Assembly (NCBI GenBank): GCA_029883145.1
Contig: JAOUJR010000020.1
Location: 1-12,262, forward strand
Direction: 5' to 3'
From: Nitrospirota bacterium
GTDB taxonomy: Bacteria > Nitrospirota > Thermodesulfovibrionia > Thermodesulfovibrionales > SM23-35
DNA: 12,262 nt
The notes under the pieces were generated by a model. The model was not told the DNA's origin. It searched no databases and worked only from the letters and a program-made list of their open reading frames with translations. The position numbers were made by a program, and so were the translations under genes. Below are positions 6,389-12,262 of this stretch, in pieces (positions within the stretch are counted from its first letter, which is position 1; the number at the start of each line of letters is the position of its first letter).

Positions 6389-7168
6389 TTACCTGCAGAT
6401 GCCTCTTTTGTTTGCTTGGATGAACTCGATCAGATGCTTTATCTCATCTGTATATGGAAGATCTTCTTGTATTTTCTTAACAGCGTCATTCAGGGTCCTC
6501 TTCTCTCTAAACAAAATCTTGTATGCCTTTTTGAGGTTGTTTATTGTTGAGTCAGAAAAGTTGTTTCTTTTTAATCCTATAGTGTTCAGGCCGAAGAGTT
6601 TTGCTCTCGCACCTGAGGCTATGGTATAAGGGAGAATATCCTGTCCTACTCCGCTAAATCCACCAACCATTGCATATGCACCGATTCTTGTGAATTGGTG
6701 AATTGCAACAAGTCCGCCGATCACTGCAAAATCTTCAACAACTACGTGTCCTCCAAGGGTTGCAGCATTTGCCATTATTATGTTGTTGCCTATTTTACAG
6801 TCATGGGCTATATGGACATAAGCCATGAGAAAATTTTTGTTTCCAATTGCGGTCACCCCATCTCCACCGACAGATGCCCTGTGGATTGTTATGTATTCCC
6901 GTATTATGTTATCGTTCCCTATCTTCACGCTTGTTTTTTCTCCCTTGTACTTCAAATCCTGTGGTGGAAGACCAATACTCGTGTAAGGATAGACTATGCA
7001 ATTTTCACCTATTTCTGTATTGCTTTCTATAATTACATGTGAAATAAGTTTTGTTCCTTTCCTTATATGAACACCCTCACTGACAATGCAGAAAGGTCCA
7101 ATGGAAACCCCATCATCTATTTCCGCGTGAGGGTTTACAATTGCTGAGGAGTGGATTTCATTTTTCAT
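6389..7168 (-). CDS. lpxA: acyl-ACP--UDP-N-acetylglucosamine O-acyltransferase LpxA
   Basis: LpxA catalyses the first step of lipid A synthesis, moving a 3-hydroxyacyl chain from ACP to the 3-position of UDP-GlcNAc. The 259-residue cytoplasmic protein has N-terminal hexapeptide repeats of a left-handed beta helix (about 5-185) and a C-terminal helical domain. The catalytic base is H122 in HIAHDC (equivalent to E. coli His125), with H119 beside it. G170 in MVGGFSG aligns with E. coli Gly173, the residue that permits a long (C14) chain, so a long acyl donor is plausible but unproven. KLFGLNTIGLKRNNF (190-204) is the usual LpxA junction. The ATG has AAGGAG 11 bases upstream, inside the end of fabZ; the gap to fabZ is 5 bases. 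Confidence 0.97.
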   Translation of the reverse strand: MKNEIHSSAIVNPHAEIDDGVSIGPFCIVSEGVHIRKGTKLISHVIIESNTEIGENCIVYPYTSIGLPPQDLKYKGEKTSVKIGNDNIIREYITIHRASVGGDGVTAIGNKNFLMAYVHIAHDCKIGNNIIMANAATLGGHVVVEDFAVIGGLVAIHQFTRIGAYAMVGGFSGVGQDILPYTIASGARAKLFGLNTIGLKRNNFSDSTINNLKKAYKILFREKRTLNDAVKKIQEDLPYTDEIKHLIEFIQANKRGICR

Positions 7169-7173
7169 ATTTT

Positions 7174-7605
7174 TTATATCTCCTTGTCTGTGACCATTGC
7201 GGTGAATTCAGCTTCAGCTACTAATTTTTCTTCAACAGTTGCATTGCCAGAAAATTTCCAGACATTTCCTCTTTTGTGGAGGGTACGGATCTCAAACCTG
7301 AGCTGGTCACCAGGGATAACTGGTTTTCTGAATTTTGCTTTCTCGATACTCATGAAAAAAACGGATCTTCCTGTTACTCCCGAACAGTAAGCCAGGATAC
7401 CTGCTACCTGTGCCATAGCTTCTATAATCAGGACTCCGGGCATTATAGGTTGATTTGGGAAATGCCCCTGAAAAAACTCTTCATTAATGGTCACGTTTTT
7501 TATACCTATAGCCTTTGTCCCTGGTGCTATCTCAGTAATCCTGTCCACTAACAGAAACGGATATCTATGTGGTAAAAATTTTTGTATCTCTTTTATATCC
7601 ATCAT
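7174..7605 (-). CDS. fabZ: 3-hydroxyacyl-[acyl-carrier-protein] dehydratase FabZ
   Basis: FabZ dehydrates 3-hydroxyacyl-ACP in fatty acid elongation, the branch point where 3-hydroxyacyl-ACP goes either to phospholipids or to LpxA/LpxD. The 143-residue hot-dog fold protein has [17 protein letters not shown] (7-23), the catalytic His in [13 protein letters not shown] (H48), and the catalytic Glu in LIIEAMAQ (E62). Length matches the family. Its ATG overlaps the lpxD stop as ATGA, and AGGAGG lies 9 bases upstream within lpxD (7615-7620), so translation is probably coupled. A second ATG follows immediately (MMD); the ribosome site spacing suits the first slightly better. Placement between lpxD and lpxA is the conserved order. 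Confidence 0.97.
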   Translation of the reverse strand: MMDIKEIQKFLPHRYPFLLVDRITEIAPGTKAIGIKNVTINEEFFQGHFPNQPIMPGVLIIEAMAQVAGILAYCSGVTGRSVFFMSIEKAKFRKPVIPGDQLRFEIRTLHKRGNVWKFSGNATVEEKLVAEAEFTAMVTDKEI

Positions 7606-8633
7606 GGATGATTTCCTCCTTCGAGTTTTCTTATCTTTTCTTCAAGTTCTTTTATCTTTTTATAAAGTTCTGGCAATTTTGCAAATATGGCCTGTGCCTT
7701 CAACCAGTCTCTATGAGGTATTGCAGGAGTACCGGAATATACTCCTTTTGTCACATGGCCCATTATGCCTGATTGCGCACCTATCATAGTTTCCGAATCT
7801 ATCTTTACATGATCCGAAACTCCAACCTGACCGGCTAAGTAAACAAAATTACCTATTTCTGTGCTCCCCCCGATCCCAACCTGGGCAACAATAATGGAAT
7901 TCTCGCCAATTTTGACATTATGTGCTATCTGTACAAGGTTGTCTATTTTTGTACCTTTCCCTATTATCGTATTTCCTGTTGTTGCCCTATCAACAGAGAC
8001 ATTGGAACCAATTTCAACATTATCCTCGATCACCACACCTCCCACCTGAGGAATTTTGTAGTGCTTTCCTTCATCAAAAATGTAACCAAACCCATCTGAC
8101 CCTATTACAGAACCAGAATGTATGATGACCTTATTGCCAATTGTAACATTCTCCCTCAACACCACATTAGGATAAATAGTGCATTCTTTTCCAATGGTAG
8201 TATTCTCACCCACAAAGACATAAGGATAAATAATAGTACGGTCTCCAACAGAAGCACCGTCTGATATATAAGAAAATGGGAAGATTGATACATCCTGGCC
8301 TATAGTTGCGTTATCTGACACAATAGCATCTTTACTTACCCCTGTTGGTTCTTGTGGTTTTAAATAAAAAAGTTCGAGTAGTTTTGCAAATGCGAGATGA
8401 GGGTTTGATACCTTGAGCTGCGTTACATGAAGGTCAGTTATCGGTTCTTTTACCATCACACATGATGCCCTACATTCAGAGAGGTGCTTCTTGTAACTGC
8501 CTGTTGAGAGAAAGGTGATATCTCCTTCTCGGGCCTCATTTATGCCTGATACGCCATTAATTTCAATTTCATCCGCCTGAGGCGGACCGATTACTTCACC
8601 ATTAAGGAGGACTGCAATTTCTTTAACCTTCAC
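7602..8633 (-). CDS. lpxD: UDP-3-O-(3-hydroxyacyl)glucosamine N-acyltransferase LpxD
   Basis: LpxD adds the second 3-hydroxyacyl chain, to the 2-amino group, in the third step of lipid A synthesis. The 343-residue protein has the N-terminal uridine-binding domain (about 1-97, with [18 protein letters not shown] at 26-43), a long run of hexapeptide repeats (100-300) and a C-terminal helix of coiled-coil character (310-338). The catalytic His is H238 in [19 protein letters not shown] (178-184) is the conserved loop of the family. The start is GTG at 8633-8631, overlapping the ompH stop as GTGA. No good ribosome site is present, so translational coupling to ompH is likely. Residues 17-21 (PPQAD) are encoded by a 15-base palindrome (8572-8586) that may be an insertion. 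Confidence 0.97.
   Translation of the reverse strand: MKVKEIAVLLNGEVIGPPQADEIEINGVSGINEAREGDITFLSTGSYKKHLSECRASCVMVKEPITDLHVTQLKVSNPHLAFAKLLELFYLKPQEPTGVSKDAIVSDNATIGQDVSIFPFSYISDGASVGDRTIIYPYVFVGENTTIGKECTIYPNVVLRENVTIGNKVIIHSGSVIGSDGFGYIFDEGKHYKIPQVGGVVIEDNVEIGSNVSVDRATTGNTIIGKGTKIDNLVQIAHNVKIGENSIIVAQVGIGGSTEIGNFVYLAGQVGVSDHVKIDSETMIGAQSGIMGHVTKGVYSGTPAIPHRDWLKAQAIFAKLPELYKKIKELEEKIRKLEGGNHP
8572..8586. repeat. 15-base perfect palindrome inside lpxD
   Basis: TCCGCCTGAGGCGGA is a perfect inverted repeat with 7-base arms around one central base, much more G+C-rich than its surroundings. It encodes PPQAD near the N-terminus of LpxD, in a position that varies in the family. It resembles short dispersed GC palindromes that recur in some bacterial genomes; its copy number here cannot be judged from one window. 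Confidence 0.6.
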
Positions 8634-9166
8634 TGCTTTTTCGATGTGGCCTTTGACTCGTTATATTTCTTTATGACGCTATCTGTAATATCTATCACTT
8701 TATTTGAATAAAGAATAAAGCCTTTATCAACGATAAGGGTATATCCTCCTTCAACTCCAAACTTTTCTGCAATTTCAAAAATCTCCCTTAAAATCATCTT
8801 TTTTAATTCCGCATCTTTTTTTCTAAGTTCGGCATCTGAGTCCTGGAGAAGTCGCTGGTATTCCCTGAACATTTTTTCGAGTTCTTCATTCTTGCTTTTC
8901 TTTGTCTCTTCAGAAAGAACAGACAATTGTTTTTCCAGGTCACTTTTTAATCTTTCTATAGTTTTACCCTTCTCTTCTATAAGAGACTGTTTCGATTTTG
9001 CTAAGATATTTAAGTCAGCGCTTGCCTTCTTTCCTGCTTCAGATTCATCAACAACCTTCTGAAGGTCTATAACCCCTATCTTTACTGAGTCAGCCGCAAC
9101 TAAGTAAGCCGGCATGATAAAGATAATAAAAAATAAAACAGGCATTAATGTTAAAGTCTTTCTCAT
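8630..9166 (-). CDS. skp: periplasmic chaperone, Skp/OmpH family
   Basis: Skp-type chaperone that holds unfolded outer-membrane proteins in the periplasm on their way to BamA. The 178-residue protein has a signal peptide (1-25, core [23 protein letters not shown] cleavage). The conserved opening strand [14 protein letters not shown] (29-42) follows. A long charged coiled-coil region (about 45-130) corresponds to the tentacle helices, and the closing block [22 protein letters not shown] (141-162) matches the family. The ATG has an AAGGAGGAG site just upstream (9169-9177). It lies 21 bases after bamA and overlaps lpxD by four bases, the usual bamA-skp-lpxD order. Sequence identity within this family is low, so the call rests on architecture and context. 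Confidence 0.93.
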   Translation of the reverse strand: MRKTLTLMPVLFFIIFIMPAYLVAADSVKIGVIDLQKVVDESEAGKKASADLNILAKSKQSLIEEKGKTIERLKSDLEKQLSVLSEETKKSKNEELEKMFREYQRLLQDSDAELRKKDAELKKMILREIFEIAEKFGVEGGYTLIVDKGFILYSNKVIDITDSVIKKYNESKATSKKQ

Positions 9167-9187
9167 TTCTCCTCCTTATATCCGTTT

Positions 9188-11446
9188 CTAAAAAAAGGTT
9201 CCAAACGTGAATTCTATCTTACTTGCATCTTCTCCAGGTTTTCTATCAAGATTGTAACCCCATTCTATCCTGAGTGGGCCAAGCGGAGAAATCCATCGTA
9301 TACCTACTCCTGTAGAATATCTGAGAGTTCCAATATTTTTAAATGATTCGTACGAATTACCTGTATCGAAAAATACGACACCTTTGAATTTTAGTTGACT
9401 CAATATCGGGAAAATATATTCTGCGTTAAAGATCAGTTCTTCTTTGCCTCCTATCACATCTCCTGTCTTTTCATCTCTTGGTCCTGCCTCACCAAATCCA
9501 AATCCCCTTATAGTATTTATACCGCCTACATAGAATCTCTCGTACAAAGGCACTTCTTTACCAAAGAGACCTGCAGCATGTCCAAACCTGCCTCTGAGCA
9601 TCCCGGTGGAATTCCCGAGCGGGAATCTGAGGGGGAAATACCAGGCAGAGTCAACCCCGGTAGTTACAAAGTAGTTAGACCCACCAATGCCTGCATATTT
9701 TAAATAAATAGAATTTCTTGAACCCCTTGTTGGGTCAAGGTAACTATCTCTTGTATCCCTTACTAACGAAGGGGTAATACTGCTGGTTATCTTTGTACCT
9801 TCCTGCTCTTTTATGACTACAGAAACATTTTCAGCTACATCATAAATTGTTGCACTCTCAAGGTTATAGGTAATTTCACCCCTCACGTATTCGGAAAAGT
9901 TCTTTCCAAAGGAGACAGCGAATCCTGTTGCCTTGTTTTTGTATTCCACAAAGTATTCTCTATTGATATTATAAATACTTGCAGAGAAAGAGATGGGCTT
10001 GTCCATAAACCAGGGATCCCTGAAGGTAACGTCGAAGTATGAGCTTAAACCTCCGAGCTCCGCCCTGATTTTTATAAGCTGTCCTTTTCCGAAGAGATTG
10101 CCCTGTGTTAAATCAATCATTCCGATTAATTGATCAATGGAGCTATAACCTCCTCCGACAGCTATAAAGCCTGTAGCCTTCTCCTTTACCTTCACATTAA
10201 GGTCTACCTGTTTTTCCTCTGGCAATGGTTTTGGAATTATCTCTACTGTCTCGAAAAAGTTAAGGTTATTGAGCATTTCATAGCTTCTTTTTAAAAGGGC
10301 ACTGTTAAAGATATCGCCCTCATCAAGTCTCATCTCTCTCCGTATGACCTTGTCTCTGGTTTTGGTGTTCCCTGAAATCTCGATCCTGCCAGTCTTGTAT
10401 TTGTCTCCTTCATCAATTTTTAAAAATACCTTTACAACCTTTTTGCTCTCATCAGGGATCAGTTCAGGTGTCACCGTAATAATTGCATATCCATTTTCTG
10501 AATATAATTCAGATAGTGAAAGGATATCCTTTCTGAGAGTTTCTTTACTGAAAGGCTTACCAGGTAATAGTGTAATCTTTTTCTTTATCATATCGTCATC
10601 GAAAACCTTATTTCCTGAAAATTCGACTGAGGAGACATTGAACTGGTCACCTTCAGAAACTGGTATTGTGATGACCATGCCTTTTTTGTTTTCTATGAGT
10701 TGAATCTTTGGTTCCCCGACTGTTGCTTTAATAAATCCATTGTTATAATAAAAATCTTTTATCTTTTCAAGATCTGAATCCATGCGATCTTTTTTATAAT
10801 AGCCTGAAGAAGTGATAAAGGAGAAAATCCACCATTCTGCGGTCTCCATTACCTTTTTTATCTTGCTTGTAGAAAAAGCCTTGTTCCCTTCTGTAGTTAT
10901 CTTTTTTATCTTTATCTTTGGACCTTCCTCTATCTGGTAGGTCAGATTAACCTCGTCAGCGCTGATTTTTTTAATCACAGGGACTATATTTGACAGCCAG
11001 TAGCCTTCCTCTTCATAAAAGGCCCTGAGTTTGCTTGAGTTGTCCTGAATCAGTACTACGTCAGCAATGGAACCGGTTGTGATGGTGATCTTTTCCTTAA
11101 GCTTGGAATCGTCAAATTCTTTGTTACCCTGAAATTCAATTTTTACCACAGTAGGTTTTTCTTTCACCGCATAAATCAGCTTTATGCCACCCTCAAACGG
11201 TTCAATCTCGACTTTCACGTCATCAAAGTAACCCATCTTGAAAATATTTTTAATGTCTTCATTTGTTTTAACCTGAGAAATGGGTTCACCTAATTTCTGT
11301 GTAATTTTTGACTTTACTGCACCTTCCTCAATCCTTTTAAGCCCTTTAATCTCAATTGACTTCACGATGGGCAGTTCCTGGGCATAGAGATGACCAAATG
11401 TAAAAATAAAGATAAGGCATAATAACAGGAATTTTATTTTATGCAT
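9188..11446 (-). CDS. bamA: outer membrane protein assembly factor BamA
   Basis: BamA (Omp85 family) is the core of the machine that folds and inserts beta-barrel proteins into the outer membrane. The 752-residue protein has a signal peptide (1-22, core FLLLCLIFIFTFGHLYA), five POTRA domains (about 25-97, 98-176, 177-267, 270-347, 350-423) and a 16-strand barrel (424-752). The loop 6 motif is IRGFGFG at 646-652, in the family (V/I)RGF form, and the chain ends in an aromatic residue (GTFF), as the barrel signal requires. The start at 11446 is chosen because AGGAGG lies five bases upstream (11457-11452). A GTG at 11470 would add eight residues before the signal peptide, has no ribosome site, and lies upstream of the predicted transcription start. 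It is the first gene of the operon. Confidence 0.97.
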   Translation of the reverse strand: MHKIKFLLLCLIFIFTFGHLYAQELPIVKSIEIKGLKRIEEGAVKSKITQKLGEPISQVKTNEDIKNIFKMGYFDDVKVEIEPFEGGIKLIYAVKEKPTVVKIEFQGNKEFDDSKLKEKITITTGSIADVVLIQDNSSKLRAFYEEEGYWLSNIVPVIKKISADEVNLTYQIEEGPKIKIKKITTEGNKAFSTSKIKKVMETAEWWIFSFITSSGYYKKDRMDSDLEKIKDFYYNNGFIKATVGEPKIQLIENKKGMVITIPVSEGDQFNVSSVEFSGNKVFDDDMIKKKITLLPGKPFSKETLRKDILSLSELYSENGYAIITVTPELIPDESKKVVKVFLKIDEGDKYKTGRIEISGNTKTRDKVIRREMRLDEGDIFNSALLKRSYEMLNNLNFFETVEIIPKPLPEEKQVDLNVKVKEKATGFIAVGGGYSSIDQLIGMIDLTQGNLFGKGQLIKIRAELGGLSSYFDVTFRDPWFMDKPISFSASIYNINREYFVEYKNKATGFAVSFGKNFSEYVRGEITYNLESATIYDVAENVSVVIKEQEGTKITSSITPSLVRDTRDSYLDPTRGSRNSIYLKYAGIGGSNYFVTTGVDSAWYFPLRFPLGNSTGMLRGRFGHAAGLFGKEVPLYERFYVGGINTIRGFGFGEAGPRDEKTGDVIGGKEELIFNAEYIFPILSQLKFKGVVFFDTGNSYESFKNIGTLRYSTGVGIRWISPLGPLRIEWGYNLDRKPGEDASKIEFTFGTFF

Positions 11447-11451
11447 CTCTA

Positions 11452-11457
11452 CCTCCT
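11452..11457 (-). promoter_or_regulatory. ribosome binding site that fixes the bamA start
   Basis: A perfect AGGAGG on the minus strand, five bases before the ATG at 11446. It rules in favour of that ATG over the in-frame GTG at 11470. Confidence 0.85.
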
Positions 11458-11473
11458 CTATTATTGACACGTA

Positions 11474-11504
11474 AGTATAGCACCTCTACAGGGGTAGATG
11501 TAAA
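11474..11504 (-). promoter_or_regulatory. promoter of the bamA-lpxI operon
   Basis: On the minus strand an extended -10, TGC then TATACT (11482-11474), is preceded by TTTACA (11504-11499; five of six -35 bases) with a 19-base spacer. The predicted start near 11467 leaves a leader of about 20 bases holding the ribosome site. The spacer contains a 5-4-5 inverted repeat, TCTAC/GTAGA (11485-11498), which could be a binding site. Confidence 0.6.
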
Positions 11505-11719
11505 TAGAATATTTTGTTAATAAATTCAAAAATTTTCTATTTTATTCATAAAGCTAAAATTATAATTAGTAAGTTATCTAAAATAAAACGAGCAAATAAG
11601 TAATTATGATTTATTGATTAATTTTTTTTATTTGACCATTATATAAATATTGTATTATGCTTATATGCTTGCTTTTTAAAAAGGCTTTTAGAAAAAAATC
11701 ATAGAAAGAGGAGGTTCTT
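11505..11719. other. AT-rich divergent intergenic region between bamA and dsrA
   Basis: This stretch contains no supported gene. It is very AT-rich with many A and T runs. On the plus strand, TTGACC (11632-11637) followed 15 bases later by TATTAT (11653-11658) is the best dsrA promoter candidate, though the spacer is short. The dsrA leader would contain a 12-base perfect palindrome CTTTTTAAAAAG (11672-11683). No recognisable Fnr, Fur or riboswitch consensus was found. Confidence 0.6.
11632..11658 (+). promoter_or_regulatory. candidate promoter of dsrA
   Basis: TTGACC (five of six -35 bases) and TATTAT (five of six -10 bases) are separated by 15 bases, shorter than the usual 17. An alternative -35, TTGATT at 11614, pairs with CATTAT at 11637. 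The predicted leader is about 55 bases. Confidence 0.35.
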
Positions 11720-12262
11720 ATGAAGAAGTACGAAACACCCTTGCTGGACGAATTGGAAAAGGGGCCGTTTCCAAGTTTCGTGAAAGAGATTAAGAGGGCT
11801 GCGGCAAAGAATGTAATGGCCAATGATGAGCTTGGTCAGCTCGAGTACTCTTACAAAACCAACCGTGGATACTGGAAACATGGTGGTATAGTCGGTGTCC
11901 TCGGCTATGGTGGCGGGATCATTGGAAGGTATTCAATGCTTCCTGAAATGTTTCCTGAAGTAAAATTCTTCCATACTGTCAGAGTAAATCAGCCTTCTGG
12001 CTGGTTTTACACTACAGAGGTTCTGAGGGAACTCACGGACATCTGTGATAAGTATGGAAGTGGTATCATGAATTTTCACGGCTCAACAGGTGATATAATC
12101 TTTCTCGGTACGACCACTGAGAATTTAGAGCCTATCTTTGCCGAGCTTACCTCTCATGAAAAACCCCGGCATCTGAGATTTGACCTCGGTGGTTCAGGCT
12201 CTGCCTTAAGGACGCCGAGCGCCTGCAATGGGCCTGCCCGTTGCGAGTGGACAAATTATGAT
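11720..12262 (+). CDS. dsrA: dissimilatory sulfite reductase alpha subunit DsrA (5' part)
   Basis: DsrA and DsrB form the cytoplasmic siroheme enzyme that reduces sulfite in sulfate-respiring organisms, or runs in reverse in sulfur oxidisers. The first 181 residues are present and the gene runs off the window; full-length DsrA is usually about 400-440 residues, so dsrB is expected downstream. The N-terminal block [20 protein letters not shown], then [22 protein letters not shown] (52-73), [14 protein letters not shown] and [14 protein letters not shown] are typical of DsrA. CNGPARC (C169 and C175) is the first Cys-x5-Cys pair that helps bind the siroheme-coupled 4Fe-4S cluster. The ATG has a perfect AGGAGGT site five bases upstream. 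It is divergent from bamA. Whether it belongs to a reductive or oxidative type cannot be decided from this part. Confidence 0.96.
   Translation, partial: MKKYETPLLDELEKGPFPSFVKEIKRAAAKNVMANDELGQLEYSYKTNRGYWKHGGIVGVLGYGGGIIGRYSMLPEMFPEVKFFHTVRVNQPSGWFYTTEVLRELTDICDKYGSGIMNFHGSTGDIIFLGTTTENLEPIFAELTSHEKPRHLRFDLGGSGSALRTPSACNGPARCEWTNYD

Noticed and set aside
6360..6629. Plus-strand open frames opposite the 3' end of lpxA
   Set aside because: The lpxA frame is complete and conserved through this interval, so these are shadows.
9395..10703. Plus-strand open frames (9395-9703 and 10344-10703) opposite bamA
   Set aside because: Both are antisense to well-conserved bamA barrel and POTRA codons and have no domain signal or ribosome site.
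11447..11470. GTG start at 11470 for bamA
   Set aside because: It has no ribosome site, puts eight extra residues before the signal peptide and lies upstream of the predicted transcription start; the ATG at 11446 has AGGAGG at the right distance.
11614..11630. Fnr-like half site TTGAT upstream of dsrA
   Set aside because: The second half (ATCAA after four bases) is missing; the sequence continues as a T run.
11611..11881. Two short minus-strand open frames over the dsrA leader and start
   Set aside because: They overlap the confident dsrA reading frame antisense, lack ribosome sites and have shadow-like composition.

Overview
The window looks like chromosomal DNA from a Gram-negative, probably anaerobic sulfur-metabolising bacterium. 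It carries the 3' end of a 23S rRNA gene, a housekeeping sigma factor, an outer-membrane and lipid A biogenesis cluster (bamA, skp/ompH, lpxD, fabZ, lpxA, lpxI), and the first 181 codons of dsrA (dissimilatory sulfite reductase alpha subunit). The bases are moderately AT-rich. A diderm bacterium with dsrA beside this cluster would fit a sulfate- or sulfite-reducing Nitrospirota (Thermodesulfovibrio-like) or a deltaproteobacterial lineage. That placement is inference only and could not be tested here.

Layout, left to right. At 1-100 is the end of 23S rRNA, followed at once by an intrinsic terminator; no 5S gene follows. rpoD (189-1607, +) comes next and overlaps by 8 bases the tail of a convergent LysM-domain exported protein (1600-2592, -). 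A short divergent promoter region (2593-2716) separates that gene from two tandem M16-family peptidase genes (2717-5471, +). The first has an intact HxxEH zinc site and the second has lost it, so they probably form an active/inactive heterodimer. Their run ends against the convergent lipid A operon.

The operon on the minus strand reads bamA (11446) > skp/ompH > lpxD > fabZ > lpxA > lpxI (5481). It has 4-base start/stop overlaps at ompH/lpxD and lpxD/fabZ and short gaps elsewhere. BamA and Skp handle outer-membrane protein assembly. LpxA, LpxD and LpxI are early lipid A enzymes (first and third acylation steps, then pyrophosphate cleavage), and FabZ makes acyl chains for both membranes. lpxB, which commonly follows lpxA, is absent. 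An AT-rich 273-base divergent region (11447-11719) separates bamA from dsrA, which starts at 11720 behind a perfect ribosome binding site and runs off the window.

The least expected material is repetitive. Two inverted elements (4072-4164 and 6303-6380) share one architecture: five degenerate 7-base units on the left and four inverted 7-base units on the right, although the heptamer differs between them. One of them encodes much of the signal peptide of the second M16 protein. A 46-base C/G-rich palindrome is inserted in frame in the linker of the same protein, and a 15-base palindrome lies in lpxD. The first M16 gene has an extended -10 box placed so that its mRNA could be leaderless. No clearly novel multi-gene system is visible.
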